This document shows, piece after piece, positions 25,623 to 34,450 of a DNA stretch of 64,000 bases; positions within the stretch are counted from its first letter, which is position 1; each line of letters opens with the position of its first letter. Source of the stretch: Firmicutes bacterium HGW-Firmicutes-7 (GTDB lineage Bacteria; Bacillota; Clostridia; Lachnospirales; Vallitaleaceae); NCBI GenBank assembly GCA_002841375.1, contig PGZO01000013.1, positions 44,240 to 108,239 of the forward strand, read 5' to 3'. The notes beneath the pieces were generated by a model, which was given only the letters and a program-made list of their open reading frames with translations, was not told where the DNA came from and made no database searches. The position numbers were made by a program, and so were the translations under genes.

Positions 25623-26879
25623 TTAAGGAGTTTTATTTTTTTGCTCTTCTTTTTTCCGTATTATCTCGTCCTTTTCAACGTCTATATCAATAGGAATTCT
25701 TAAAATTTGTTTTGGATGGGGTGCTTCTTCTTGCCCATTTCCATCTAGATCATAAATGGCTTGAACGATAAAAACAATATTTCTTCCATCACGCTTCATT
25801 ATTTCTAATTCATCGCCTACGACAAACTTATTCCTCTGCTCAATAATAGCCATGCCTTCTTCCTTCACATAGTCTATTACTTTTCCAACGTAAGTGTAAT
25901 TTCTAATATACGTATTGGTATCATATATTTGTTCTTCTCCGTTAGGCTTATCCAAGTAAAACCCTGTAGTAAATTGCCTATGACTGCACTTTTTAATCTC
26001 TTCTAGATAATGAGGAAGATTTTTTGTATACAACTTAGGATCCTTCATATAATCATCTATTGCTTGTCTATATGTTCTTGTTACAGTAGCGACATATAGC
26101 TGAGTTTTCATCCTACCTTCTATTTTGAAGCTATGAATACCCGCTTTTATTAAATCTCCAATGTATTCAATCATACATAAATCCTTAGAATTATAAATAT
26201 AGGTGCCTCTTTCATTTTCATATACGGGCATATATTGTCCTGGTCTGGTTTCTTCAACAAGATTATAGGTCCATCTACAAGGATGTGTACACGCGCCTTT
26301 GTTGGCATCTCTCTCCGTCATATAGTTGCTCAACAAACATCTTCCAGAGTAGGATATACACATTGCACCATGAACAAAAGCCTCCAGATCCAAGTCCTTC
26401 GTTGTTCTTAATCTAATGGTAGATATTTCTTTAAAGGACAACTCTCTTGCCACAACAACTCGTTTCACGCCTTGCTTATGCCAAAAATTTATTGACGCAT
26501 AATTTGTATTATTTGCTTGGGTGCTTAAGTGAAGTTCTATCTCAGGTATCTCTGCCCTTGCAATGTCTAAAATACCCGGATCCGCAACAATTAGACCATC
26601 TGGCTTCATATCTTTTAATTGTCTAAAATAATCGCTAACCCCTTCAAGGTCATCATTATGGGCAATAATATTTGCAGTAACATATACCTTTACGCCATGT
26701 TCATGAGCATAATCTATTCCTTGTTTCATATGTTCAAGTGTAAAGTTTTTAGCTTTTGCACGAAGACCAAATTCTTCTCCGCCAATATATACTGCATCCG
26801 CTCCATACTTAACTGCTATCACTAAGTTCTCCAAGCTTCCTGCTGGTATTAATAATTCAGGTTTTTTCATTTCATTCAC
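25623..26879 (-). CDS. Peptidase U32 family protein, TrhP-like
   Basis: U32 proteins were named as collagenases, but the bacterial TrhP members act with prephenate in making 5-hydroxyuridine at tRNA position 34. The 418-residue product has the family start PELLIPAGSLENLVIAVKYG, ADAVYIGGEEFGLRAKAKNF, the Cys-containing stretch MCISYSGRCLLSNYMTERDA and the U32 signature FKIEGRMKTQLYVATVTRTY. It overlaps by eight bases the gene for the O-methyltransferase that completes 5-methoxyuridine, which supports TrhP over a protease role. Confidence 0.88.
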   Translation of the reverse strand: MNEMKKPELLIPAGSLENLVIAVKYGADAVYIGGEEFGLRAKAKNFTLEHMKQGIDYAHEHGVKVYVTANIIAHNDDLEGVSDYFRQLKDMKPDGLIVADPGILDIARAEIPEIELHLSTQANNTNYASINFWHKQGVKRVVVARELSFKEISTIRLRTTKDLDLEAFVHGAMCISYSGRCLLSNYMTERDANKGACTHPCRWTYNLVEETRPGQYMPVYENERGTYIYNSKDLCMIEYIGDLIKAGIHSFKIEGRMKTQLYVATVTRTYRQAIDDYMKDPKLYTKNLPHYLEEIKKCSHRQFTTGFYLDKPNGEEQIYDTNTYIRNYTYVGKVIDYVKEEGMAIIEQRNKFVVGDELEIMKRDGRNIVFIVQAIYDLDGNGQEEAPHPKQILRIPIDIDVEKDEIIRKKEEQKNKTP

Positions 26880-27531
26880 CTTCTTTTAATTTGCAACTAA
26901 TTGTTGCGCCATCTGCTATTGGTAAAATAACTGTACGTAATGCTTTATTATGATTTAGTTCCCATAAGTATTCTCTCATTCTTCCATGGATTGTACGTTG
27001 TCTTCTTGGTATACTCCACCTTGACTTGGCTACATATCCGTCCTGTAACACATTATCTGATACCAATATTCCTTCAACTCTTAATAGCTTTAAACAATAG
27101 GGTAAAAAGGAAATATATTGTCCTTTGGCTGCATCCATAAAGATGAAGTCAAATCGTTGGTTTAGATTAGGCAGTATGCTTTGTGCATCTCCCTCTAGAA
27201 TATTTATGATTGTTTCTTTGCCTGCCATTTTAATATATTTATTTGCAACATCTATCATATCTTTTGATCGCTCAATCGTGGTAATCGTTCCACCTTCATC
27301 AAGATACTTACTCATAATGATAGAAGAATACCCTACTGCTGTTCCAATCTCTAATATATGCTTTGGTCTTTGTATTGTTAACAAAACCTCAAGTAGCTGT
27401 TTAACCTCATTCTTAATAATTGGCACACCATTTGTTAATGCTTCTTGGCGAATATGATCAATGAATTCGTCTTCATCTTCTTGTATCGCTTGTAAATATT
27501 CTCGAATAAATTCATAGGTTATTTCACTCAT
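26872..27531 (-). CDS. trmR: tRNA 5-hydroxyuridine O-methyltransferase (YrrM family)
   Basis: Class I SAM-dependent O-methyltransferase. The 219-residue protein has ILEIGTAVGYSSIIMSKYL (motif I), TTIERSKDMIDVANKYI and FDFIFMDAAKGQYISFL with metal-binding Asp, then LRVEGILVSDNVLQDG, as in YrrM/TrmR, which methylates 5-hydroxyuridine-34 of tRNAs to 5-methoxyuridine. The neighbourhood mltG-trmR-U32 equals yrrL-yrrM-yrrN/O of Bacillus subtilis, which makes this assignment stronger than the generic catechol-OMT-like label. Confidence 0.85.
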   Translation of the reverse strand: MSEITYEFIREYLQAIQEDEDEFIDHIRQEALTNGVPIIKNEVKQLLEVLLTIQRPKHILEIGTAVGYSSIIMSKYLDEGGTITTIERSKDMIDVANKYIKMAGKETIINILEGDAQSILPNLNQRFDFIFMDAAKGQYISFLPYCLKLLRVEGILVSDNVLQDGYVAKSRWSIPRRQRTIHGRMREYLWELNHNKALRTVILPIADGATISCKLKEGE

Positions 27532-27566
27532 GTTTCACCTTTCAAATTAACGAATTATAAGATTGT

Positions 27567-27592
27567 TAAGGCTAAAGTTTCCTTTAGCCTTA
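27567..27592. repeat. Hairpin between mltG and trmR
   Basis: TAAGGCTAAAG pairs with CTTTAGCCTTA around a TTTC loop (11 perfect pairs). There is no T-run on the minus strand, so it may be a processing or stability element inside the operon rather than a strong terminator. Confidence 0.45.
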
Positions 27593-27610
27593 GTTTATTT
27601 CTATATTGTT

Positions 27611-28690
27611 TTAATATTCTTGTTTATATTGGTTTTTAGCAGCGTTATGTCCATCTAATGTCGTATTAAACTTATGTTCTCCTGTTTCTTCATTTACTAA
27701 AACAAAGAATAAGTAATCATGCTCCTCAGGATATAGTGCCGCTTTGATAGATGCTTCACCAGGATTTGCAATTGGTCCAACTGGTAAACCCGAATACATA
27801 TAGGTATTATATGGGGAATCTGTTTCTAAGTCCGTATATAAAAGCTTATTTTTATTAAAGTCTTTTGGCTTATCTAAGGCATATATTACTGTAGAACACA
27901 TTTCTAGCCTCATATCAATATCGAGTCTGTTATATATTACGCCAGATACTGTTGCTCGTTCTGTGTCTAGCCTAACCTCTTTTTCAATAATAGAGGCAAT
28001 CGTAATTACTTCATCAACCGTTAAGCCAAGTTCCTCTGCCCTAGTGTAGTATTCATCTTTAAATACACGATTAAATTCCTTTAACATCGTACTAATAACA
28101 TCAGATGCTGTAGCATCTTTGTATACATCATAAGTATTTGGGAACAAATACCCTTGTAACAGTATTTCTCGTTGTGGAATATCTTTAATGAACTTATATC
28201 CAAAGTCTACGTTTAATACTGCTTCCATAAATTCTTCTGAATCCACAATACCTTCTGCCTCTAGCTTCGTAGCAATTTGCTCGATCGTGTATCCTTCTGG
28301 AATTGTAAACTTCACAGTATCCATTTTTTGCCCATTTTGTATAAGCGAACTCATTATTTCTTCTTCATCCATGCCTGTATTTAATTCGAAAGTTCCGAAT
28401 TGAAATTTACTATCATTACCAGCCATTTTTGCTATTATTCTAAAATAAAGAACACTTCCAATCAAATCATTTTCTTTTAAAATCTTAGCGATTGTTTCTG
28501 AAGAGGCACCTTGTGGAATAGTAATCTCAACACTCATAACTGTTCCGTCTGATTCTGGCGATTTACCCATTATTTTGTAGCCCGTTTCGAAAGCAAATTT
28601 CCCTCCAAAATACAAAGCTACTAATGCTAGTATTAAAATAATAAGCTTAACGGCAACGTTCTTAACGTTTGAAGTAACCTTTTTAGTCAT
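27611..28690 (-). CDS. mltG: Endolytic peptidoglycan transglycosylase MltG
   Basis: Cleaves nascent glycan strands at the outer face of the membrane and so releases or terminates them. The 359-residue protein has one N-terminal membrane helix (LIILILALVALYFGGKFAF), a LysM-like region (about 50-110, ITIPQGASSETIAKILKEND) and the YceG domain with the catalytic Glu in ITIASIIEKEVRLDTERATV and the conserved SPYNTYMYSGLPVGPIANPG. Length and motifs fit well. Confidence 0.95.
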   Translation of the reverse strand: MTKKVTSNVKNVAVKLIILILALVALYFGGKFAFETGYKIMGKSPESDGTVMSVEITIPQGASSETIAKILKENDLIGSVLYFRIIAKMAGNDSKFQFGTFELNTGMDEEEIMSSLIQNGQKMDTVKFTIPEGYTIEQIATKLEAEGIVDSEEFMEAVLNVDFGYKFIKDIPQREILLQGYLFPNTYDVYKDATASDVISTMLKEFNRVFKDEYYTRAEELGLTVDEVITIASIIEKEVRLDTERATVSGVIYNRLDIDMRLEMCSTVIYALDKPKDFNKNKLLYTDLETDSPYNTYMYSGLPVGPIANPGEASIKAALYPEEHDYLFFVLVNEETGEHKFNTTLDGHNAAKNQYKQEY

Positions 28691-28703
28691 ATTTTCACCC
28701 TTT

Positions 28704-29051
28704 TCATTCTAAGAAATCAACATCAAACTCTATTTCTTCAACTAAATGATTAAAAATCTCCCAAATAAGCTTTGTCATTTTAATTTCATCTTCCATAAAC
28801 TCTTTGACAAGTGAATGGCTTAACAGCTCATCATTTGCATTTTTTAAATTCACTAATTGTTCATAGCAGTTGTAATAACCGTAATTGTGTCCTAGTTGAA
28901 TTTCAAAGCAGCTTTTTCTAAATTCGTCAAATTGTGCACTTAAATTTGGTTTCAACGCTAAGTTTTTTTTTGACTGTAAAAAGTTTATATATACATCTGA
29001 TTTCTTAATTTGCTCTACAAATTCTACCGTTTGGTTTTGCAAATCATCCAT
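28704..29051 (-). CDS. YlbF/YmcA family protein
   Basis: The 115-residue, all-helical protein resembles the YlbF/YmcA family (FRKSCFEIQLGHNYGYYNCY and LVKEFMEDEIKMTKLIWEIF). In Bacillus subtilis YlbF, YmcA and YaaT form a complex that modulates RNase Y activity and development, but this family is broad and here only one member is seen. Notably RNase J lies immediately upstream on the same strand, which fits a link to RNA decay. No catalytic motif is visible. Confidence 0.7.
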   Translation of the reverse strand: MDDLQNQTVEFVEQIKKSDVYINFLQSKKNLALKPNLSAQFDEFRKSCFEIQLGHNYGYYNCYEQLVNLKNANDELLSHSLVKEFMEDEIKMTKLIWEIFNHLVEEIEFDVDFLE

Positions 29052-29181
29052 ATTATCACCTCGAATAAATACAACCTTATTCTATTATATTTTACAGGAT
29101 ACAAGATGGGAATGCAAGTATCATTTTACCATCCCTATCTTATCTAGCTTCCTACTATCTTTAATAATCTACTTAAAGTAT

Positions 29182-29212
29182 ACAGGAAAGTCAGATTAAG
29201 AGACTTTCCTGT
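29182..29212 (-). terminator. Hairpin after RNase J
   Basis: ACAGGAAAGTC pairs with GACTTTCCTGT, 11 perfect pairs around a nine-base loop, about 50 bases beyond the RNase J stop. The T-run on the minus strand is poor (ATACTTT), so termination efficiency is uncertain. Confidence 0.5.
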
Positions 29213-29263
29213 AACAAATATATCCTTTGCATAAAAGCAAGGAATTATTAAATTTAACAGCTA

Positions 29264-30928
29264 TTATACTTCCATAATAATTGGTAATATCATTGGGCTT
29301 CTTTTAATTTGTTGCCATAAGAATTCATTTAGTTCCTCTTTAACAACATTTTTAATTTTAGACCAATCGTTTATATTTCTTTTCGTACAATTGTTGAGTG
29401 CACCTTTTACAACTTCTTTGGCTTCTACCATCAAATCACCAGACTCTCTAACATATACAAAGCCTCTTGATACAATGTCAGGACCCGCTAATACTTCACC
29501 TGTTGTCTTTTTCAGTGTTATAACTACTATAATTAACCCTTCTTGGGATAGTTTCTGGCGATCTCGTAGTACAATATTTCCTACATCTCCAACACCTAGA
29601 CCATCAACTAATATTTGACTTACTGGCACGCGTCCAGTAACGGCAGCACTATCTTCATCTACCTCAAGCACATCGCCTGATGATAGAATGAAAATATCTT
29701 CATTTTTCATCCCCATATGCTCAGCTAATTCCGCGTGCTTTTTGAGATGTCTATACTCCCCATGTACTGGTATAAAAAACTTAGGACTTACTAATTTATG
29801 AAGAATCTTAAGTTCTTCTTGACATGCATGACCTGAAACATGTGCATAATCAAAAATAACGTCAGCACCTTTTCTAAATAAATCATTGATCACTCTAGAC
29901 ACTGTTTTTTCATTTCCCGGAATGGCTTTAGAACTGAGAATTACTTTATCACCTTTTTGTATCTGGATCTTCCTATGGGTTGAAGATGCAATTCTTGATA
30001 AGGCTGCCATTGGTTCGCCTTGACTTCCAGTTGTGATGATTACAATTTGACTAGGGTCATGATTGATCATTTCGTCTGCACCAATCATCATACCATCTGG
30101 AACCTTCAAATAACCAAGTTCCATAGCAGTCGTACAAACATTAACCATACTTCTACCTTCAATAACAACTTTTCTATTAAACTTTTCTGCTGAGTTAACA
30201 ATCTGTTGAACTCTATCTACATTTGAAGCAAATGTTGTTACAATTATTCTATTCTCTAAAGTTTCAGAAAAAATTTCATCGAATGCTTTTCCTACAGAGC
30301 TTTCAGACATTGTATAGCCTTTTCTTTCAGCGTTGGTGCTATCAGCCATTAATAATAGTACACCTTTTTTTCCAAGCTCTGCAAACTTTTGAAGATCAAT
30401 TGGCTTTCCATGAATTGGTGTATAATCGATTTTAAAGTCACCACTATGGACAACAATACCTGCAGGTGTATGAATTGCAAGTGCTAGTGCATCTGAAATA
30501 CTATGATTTGTTCCAATACATTCTATTTTAATATTTTTACTAAATTCAATCGTATCTCCGGGAGAAACACAATTTCTTGTGGTTGATTTGAGAATATTGT
30601 GTTCCTTTAATTTATTTTCAACTAGTCCAATTGTTAACCGTGTACCATAAACAGGTACATTTATTTCCTTCAACACATAAGGAAGGGCACCAATATGGTC
30701 CTCATGCCCATGTGTTAACATAAAACCTCTAACTTTAGCAGCATTTCGTTTCAAATACGTAACATCAGGTATGACAAGATCAATCCCCAACATTTCATCT
30801 TCTGGGAATGCAATACCACAGTCAACAACTACGATATCGTCCTCGTACTCAAAGGCTGTTATATTCATACCTATTTGCTCTAAGCCACCTAAAGGTATAA
30901 TCTTTAATTTTGATTTTTTCACTGACAA
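29264..30928 (-). CDS. rnj: Ribonuclease J
   Basis: Metallo-beta-lactamase/beta-CASP RNase with 5'-3' exo- and endonuclease activity in mRNA decay and rRNA maturation. Motifs are LTHGHEDHIGALPYVL (HxHxDH), VHSGDFKIDYTP, LLMADSTNAERKGYT, and the beta-CASP part VTTFASNVDRVQQIV and VSGHACQEELKIL, with IPVHGEYRHLKKHAEL. I use the TTG at 30926-30928, just after GGAGGTG, giving 554 residues like typical RNase J; a frame opening ten codons earlier includes that site. fur lies 36 bases upstream. Confidence 0.93.
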   Translation of the reverse strand: MSVKKSKLKIIPLGGLEQIGMNITAFEYEDDIVVVDCGIAFPEDEMLGIDLVIPDVTYLKRNAAKVRGFMLTHGHEDHIGALPYVLKEINVPVYGTRLTIGLVENKLKEHNILKSTTRNCVSPGDTIEFSKNIKIECIGTNHSISDALALAIHTPAGIVVHSGDFKIDYTPIHGKPIDLQKFAELGKKGVLLLMADSTNAERKGYTMSESSVGKAFDEIFSETLENRIIVTTFASNVDRVQQIVNSAEKFNRKVVIEGRSMVNVCTTAMELGYLKVPDGMMIGADEMINHDPSQIVIITTGSQGEPMAALSRIASSTHRKIQIQKGDKVILSSKAIPGNEKTVSRVINDLFRKGADVIFDYAHVSGHACQEELKILHKLVSPKFFIPVHGEYRHLKKHAELAEHMGMKNEDIFILSSGDVLEVDEDSAAVTGRVPVSQILVDGLGVGDVGNIVLRDRQKLSQEGLIIVVITLKKTTGEVLAGPDIVSRGFVYVRESGDLMVEAKEVVKGALNNCTKRNINDWSKIKNVVKEELNEFLWQQIKRSPMILPIIMEV

Positions 30929-30964
30929 AAAACACCTCCGTTTAATTTTGCCTTGCAATTTTCA

Positions 30965-31426
30965 TTACAATTTTTCATTTATTGATGAGCTACATTCGCT
31001 ACATATTCCATAAAACTTTACGACATGGTTGGTTACTTTAAATTGATATTTATCACTACAGGTCTCTTCTATGAGATCCAATAAATCGTCTTCAGCTTCA
31101 ATTACCTTACCACAACTTTCACATATTAAATGGTGATGGTGATGCTTGTGTGCATCCCATTTGCCTATTTCATAGCGAATAAATCCATCGTTAAGATCAA
31201 GCTTGTCAATAAGCTTAAGATCATGCAATAGCTGTATCGTTCTATAAACAGTAGCCAGTCCAATTTCTGGGCTTTGTTCTTTTACTTTAAGATATATTTC
31301 TTCTGCTGTCATATGTTGACTAACATTATTTTTCAAGACTTCTAATACACTTTCTCTCTGAGAAGTTATTTTAAAGCCCTTATCTTTCAATATTTGTTTA
31401 AATGATTCACTTTTAATGGTTGACAT
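30965..31426 (-). CDS. Fur family metalloregulator
   Basis: A 153-residue winged-helix repressor. The N-terminal part (about 1-85) has the recognition region EIGLATVYRTIQLLHDLKLI. The dimerisation and metal domain has KWDAHKHHHHHLICESCGKV and FYGICSECSS, that is His-rich regulatory ligands and two CxxC structural zinc pairs. These features fit Fur, PerR or Zur; the five consecutive His do not decide between them. It lies between rnj and the DUF1292 gene, a location usual for clostridial Fur-family genes. Confidence 0.92.
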   Translation of the reverse strand: MSTIKSESFKQILKDKGFKITSQRESVLEVLKNNVSQHMTAEEIYLKVKEQSPEIGLATVYRTIQLLHDLKLIDKLDLNDGFIRYEIGKWDAHKHHHHHLICESCGKVIEAEDDLLDLIEETCSDKYQFKVTNHVVKFYGICSECSSSINEKL

Positions 31427-31466
31427 TTCCTACCCCCCAAACACTTGTGATAAAATTATCTAATCT

Positions 31467-31739
31467 CTATTCGTCTTGATCAATTTCAAAATTTTCAAGA
31501 ACATCTTCAAACAACTCCGTCACAGCATCTAATTCCTCTTCATCATCTACGATTTCATACAACACTTCTTCATCACTTAATTCAATAGCTTTAAGAATGT
31601 ACGCAGTCATATCATCATTTTCTAATTCTTCTTCTTCCACTACCATTAAATAAACATCTTCATTGTACTCCACACTTCCAAGTACCGCAAAATTCACTTC
31701 TTCATTTGTTTCATCAAACACAAATTTTATCGTATCCAT
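31467..31739 (-). CDS. DUF1292 family protein (YrzB-like)
   Basis: A 90-residue, strongly acidic small protein of unknown function, with the DUF1292 pattern FAVLGSVEYNEDVYLMVVEE and YEIVDDEEELDAVTELFEDV. It follows ireB and ruvX in the order seen in Bacillus subtilis (yrzL-yrrK-yrzB), so conservation of the trio is the main clue. No catalytic or metal site is visible. Confidence 0.88.
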   Translation of the reverse strand: MDTIKFVFDETNEEVNFAVLGSVEYNEDVYLMVVEEEELENDDMTAYILKAIELSDEEVLYEIVDDEEELDAVTELFEDVLENFEIDQDE

Positions 31740-31782
31740 ATTTTCACCTTTCTTAAAGTGCCCTATGCACTTTAATCTAATT

Positions 31783-32205
31783 TTATTGCTGATTTAAATC
31801 AAGATAGCCTTGTAAAATAAATACTGCTGCCATTTTATCAATAACTTTTTTTTGTTTTTTCTTGTGAACATCTGCCTCAATTAAAAGTCTTTGAGCACCA
31901 ATGGTACTCAACCTTTCGTCCCAAGTAAGTACGTCAATTCCGAATTCTCTTTCTAATCTTCGTTTAAAAACTAAAGTCTTTTCTACACGTTCCCCTTCTG
32001 TATTGTTCATATTCTTTGGTAATCCTAACACGATCTTATTTATACTATACTCTTCAATAATCTCTCTTAATCTAATAATAGTACGAACTAAATCATTTTC
32101 ATCTTTTCGTGTTATCGTTTCTAAACCTTGTGCTGTCCAACCAAAAGGGTCACTTATAGCGACGCCTAATGTTTTACTTCCGTAGTCTAATCCAAGTATT
32201 CTCAT
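31783..32205 (-). CDS. ruvX: Putative pre-16S rRNA nuclease / Holliday junction resolvase (YqgF)
   Basis: RNase H-fold protein. In Escherichia coli YqgF trims pre-16S rRNA ends; a resolvase role has also been proposed. The 140-residue product has LGLDYGSKTLGVAISDPFG (first Asp), IVLGLPKNMNNTEGERV and LTWDERLSTIGAQRLL, then DKMAAVFILQGYLD with the last acidic residue. Length is normal. It lies between ireB and the DUF1292 gene. Confidence 0.93.
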   Translation of the reverse strand: MRILGLDYGSKTLGVAISDPFGWTAQGLETITRKDENDLVRTIIRLREIIEEYSINKIVLGLPKNMNNTEGERVEKTLVFKRRLEREFGIDVLTWDERLSTIGAQRLLIEADVHKKKQKKVIDKMAAVFILQGYLDLNQQ

Positions 32206-32298
32206 TTATTCTCCTAGCTCGTATACCTTCATAACATGACTTTTTATTCTATAACAAACTGTAGCACAGCGTTATACAGGCGCTACAGTTAGATGTTT

Positions 32299-32568
32299 TT
32301 ATTTTAACCTTGTATTGATATAGCAATCTAATATTTCTTGAAGCAATTCATCTCTTTCAATTTTACCAATTAAAGTTCTAGCATTATTATAACTAGTAAT
32401 ATAAGTAGGGTCACCAGATAAAATATAACCTACTATTTGATAAGAAGGGTTATATCCTTTTTTTGATAGAGCCTCATATACTTTAGCAATGACATCTCTA
32501 ACTTCTTTTTCGTGTTCAGTTTCTGATTCATTTTTTTTAAAAAATTGTGTATAATTTAATTTTCCCAT
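32299..32568 (-). CDS. ireB: IreB family regulatory phosphoprotein (UPF0297)
   Basis: Small helical protein of the UPF0297 family. In Enterococcus faecalis IreB is a substrate of the Ser/Thr kinase IreK and dampens cephalosporin resistance. The product shows VYEALSKKGYNPSYQIVGYI, LSGDPTYITSYNNARTLIGK and ERDELLQEILDCY. I start at the second Met (ATG ending at 32568, 89 residues), which has AAGGATGTG upstream and fits the family; an upstream ATG nine codons earlier is possible. It opens the ireB-ruvX-DUF1292 group. Confidence 0.9.
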   Translation of the reverse strand: MGKLNYTQFFKKNESETEHEKEVRDVIAKVYEALSKKGYNPSYQIVGYILSGDPTYITSYNNARTLIGKIERDELLQEILDCYINTRLK

Positions 32569-32676
32569 ACTCTTCACATCCTTATAAACATGCAATCATG
32601 ATAAATATAGTTCTATCTTAATACATATTACCAAATATTTCAATGTAATTTTCATTAAAAGTGTTTTTTAATTGCC

Positions 32677-33984
32677 TTAATCTACTATACCTTTTAAAAG
32701 TTCCTTGTCTATTTCCACTATTTCAACACTTAATAGTCTATTTTCAAGACGCTTATCGCTCTTCTCAACGATTATTTTTGAATAATTTGAAGCGTGCCCA
32801 ATATAGTACTCTGTTCCACTAATTTCTATAATATCTTCAAAAATAACCTCAACTACACTTCCAATGAATTGTTCTAAATAATTATAATGAAGTTGATTTC
32901 TAATACTACCCAGTACTTTACTTCTATGGTTTTTAACTTCTTCTTTAATCTGTTGCTTTATAGCGGCCGCCTTAGTTCCTTCTCTTGGCGAATACTTGAA
33001 AATATGAATATCAGCAAATCCAATTCGTTTTACAAAGTCAATTGTTTCCTGAAACTCTATCTCTGTTTCACCTGGAAAGCCAACAATAATATCCGTTGTA
33101 ATGGCAGGCTTATCGTATGCCTTCCTTAAATTGAGTACAGACTCATAGTATTCTTTCGTATCATAATGCCTATTCATCCTTTTCAAAACATCATCACATC
33201 CACTTTGTAAAGATAAGTGAAAGTGAGGACACAACTTATTTAGTTGTACAATCTGATTGATAAAATCCACTGTCATTAAAGTCGGTTCTAAAGAACCCAG
33301 TCTAATACGCTCTAATCCATTTAGTTCATTTAATTCTATTAGTAAATCAATCAACTTATACCCATAATCATCCAAACCATATGAAGCTAAATGGATCCCT
33401 GTAAGAACAATTTCTTTATAACCTTTCTCTACAAGTTGGCTTACTTCCTTGATAATATTTTCAGGATTTCGACTTCTCACTCTACCTCTTGTATAAGGAA
33501 TAATACAATAGGAGCAGAATTGATTACACCCATCTTGAATTTTAATGTGCGCTCTTTTCTTATCATCTATTTTACTAATCCACATTTCCTCATAAGGAAC
33601 ATTATGAGTCATATCTTCGATTAAGCTATATTTCTTATGTTCCCGAATATACTCCTCGACAAGATCTACAATTTGATTCTTCTTGGTATTGCCAATAATT
33701 AAATCAATGTCTTCATTATCTTTCAACTTTTTCTCTGCTATTTGAGCATAACAGCCCATAGCAACGACTATTGCATTACTATTTATTGACTTACCTTTAG
33801 ATAGCATCTTCCTTGATTTTTTATCAGCTATGTTCGTGACAGTACACGTATTGATAATACATATATCTGCCGGCTCATTAAAATCAATAACTTCAAAGCC
33901 TCTTTGCTCAAACAATTCCATGATTGCATCTGTCTCATACTGATTTACCTTACAGCCCAATGTATGAAAACTCACCTTTAGCAT
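32677..33984 (-). CDS. mtaB: tRNA t6A37 methylthiotransferase MtaB
   Basis: Radical-SAM enzyme that makes ms2t6A at position 37 of ANN-decoding tRNAs. The 435-residue protein has the N-terminal UPF0004 domain with three Cys (FHTLGCKVNQYETDAI, INTCTVT, AMGCYAQ), the radical SAM motif CNQFCSYCIIPYTRGRVRSR and a C-terminal TRAM-like domain. The GCKVN signature separates MtaB from MiaB and RimO. It is divergent from the HPr-like gene. Confidence 0.94.
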   Translation of the reverse strand: MLKVSFHTLGCKVNQYETDAIMELFEQRGFEVIDFNEPADICIINTCTVTNIADKKSRKMLSKGKSINSNAIVVAMGCYAQIAEKKLKDNEDIDLIIGNTKKNQIVDLVEEYIREHKKYSLIEDMTHNVPYEEMWISKIDDKKRAHIKIQDGCNQFCSYCIIPYTRGRVRSRNPENIIKEVSQLVEKGYKEIVLTGIHLASYGLDDYGYKLIDLLIELNELNGLERIRLGSLEPTLMTVDFINQIVQLNKLCPHFHLSLQSGCDDVLKRMNRHYDTKEYYESVLNLRKAYDKPAITTDIIVGFPGETEIEFQETIDFVKRIGFADIHIFKYSPREGTKAAAIKQQIKEEVKNHRSKVLGSIRNQLHYNYLEQFIGSVVEVIFEDIIEISGTEYYIGHASNYSKIIVEKSDKRLENRLLSVEIVEIDKELLKGIVD

Positions 33985-34045
33985 AATCTATCCTTTCTAT
34001 GTTCAATATATCCTCTCTAGGAATTGTACTTAACCTACTATTAAC

Positions 34046-34077
34046 TTGACATATCATATAATAACAGTTAGTATAAT
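34046..34077 (+). promoter_or_regulatory. Promoter region for the HPr-like gene
   Basis: A perfect TTGACA (34046-34051) is followed by TAGTAT at a 17-base spacing (34069-34074); a perfect TATAAT (34072-34077) lies at the less favourable spacing of 20. The mtaB promoter probably lies on the other strand of the same AT-rich gap. Confidence 0.5.
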
Positions 34078-34113
34078 TATAATCAATGACAAAATGTAAG
34101 GGGGTATGAGCAC

Positions 34114-34347
34114 ATGAAAACAATAAAAGTTTCACTAAATTCCATTGATAAGGTAAAAATATTTGTAAATATTATTGCAAAATATGATTCTGATTTTGAT
34201 TTAATTTCAGGTCGATATGTAATTGATGCCAAGTCTATAATGGGCATTTTCAGCCTAGACTTAAGCAAGCCTATTGAATTAACTATTCATGACAGTTCAG
34301 TAGTTGAAGAGGTTACACAAAGCTTAATTAAATACATTGTAGAATAG
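34114..34347 (+). CDS. HPr-like protein lacking the active-site His
   Basis: The 77-residue protein aligns along its length with PTS phosphocarrier HPr (KFDSD-like AKYDSDFDLISGRYVID; KSIMGIFSLDLSKPIELTI). The usual GIHARPA loop with His15 is replaced by SIDKVKIF, so it cannot take a phosphate from enzyme I. Ser41 in AKSIMG matches the regulatory Ser46 phosphorylated by HPr kinase, as in Crh. Similar short proteins occur in clostridia. It is transcribed alone, with GGGGGT before its ATG and its own terminator. No function is proven. Confidence 0.78.
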   Translation: MKTIKVSLNSIDKVKIFVNIIAKYDSDFDLISGRYVIDAKSIMGIFSLDLSKPIELTIHDSSVVEEVTQSLIKYIVE

Positions 34348-34402
34348 CAATATTCAGGAAAATCGGCTAAGCCGAGTTAAAATCACTATAAATACATAGA
34401 AG

Positions 34403-34441
34403 AGCCCACTACTTAAACAACTACTTAATAGTGGCTTTTTT
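34403..34441 (+). terminator. Terminator of the HPr-like gene
   Basis: AGCCCACTA pairs with TAGTGGCT, with one bulged C, and seven T residues follow at 34436-34441 and beyond. Confidence 0.75.
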
Positions 34442-34450
34442 ATTGCACGC

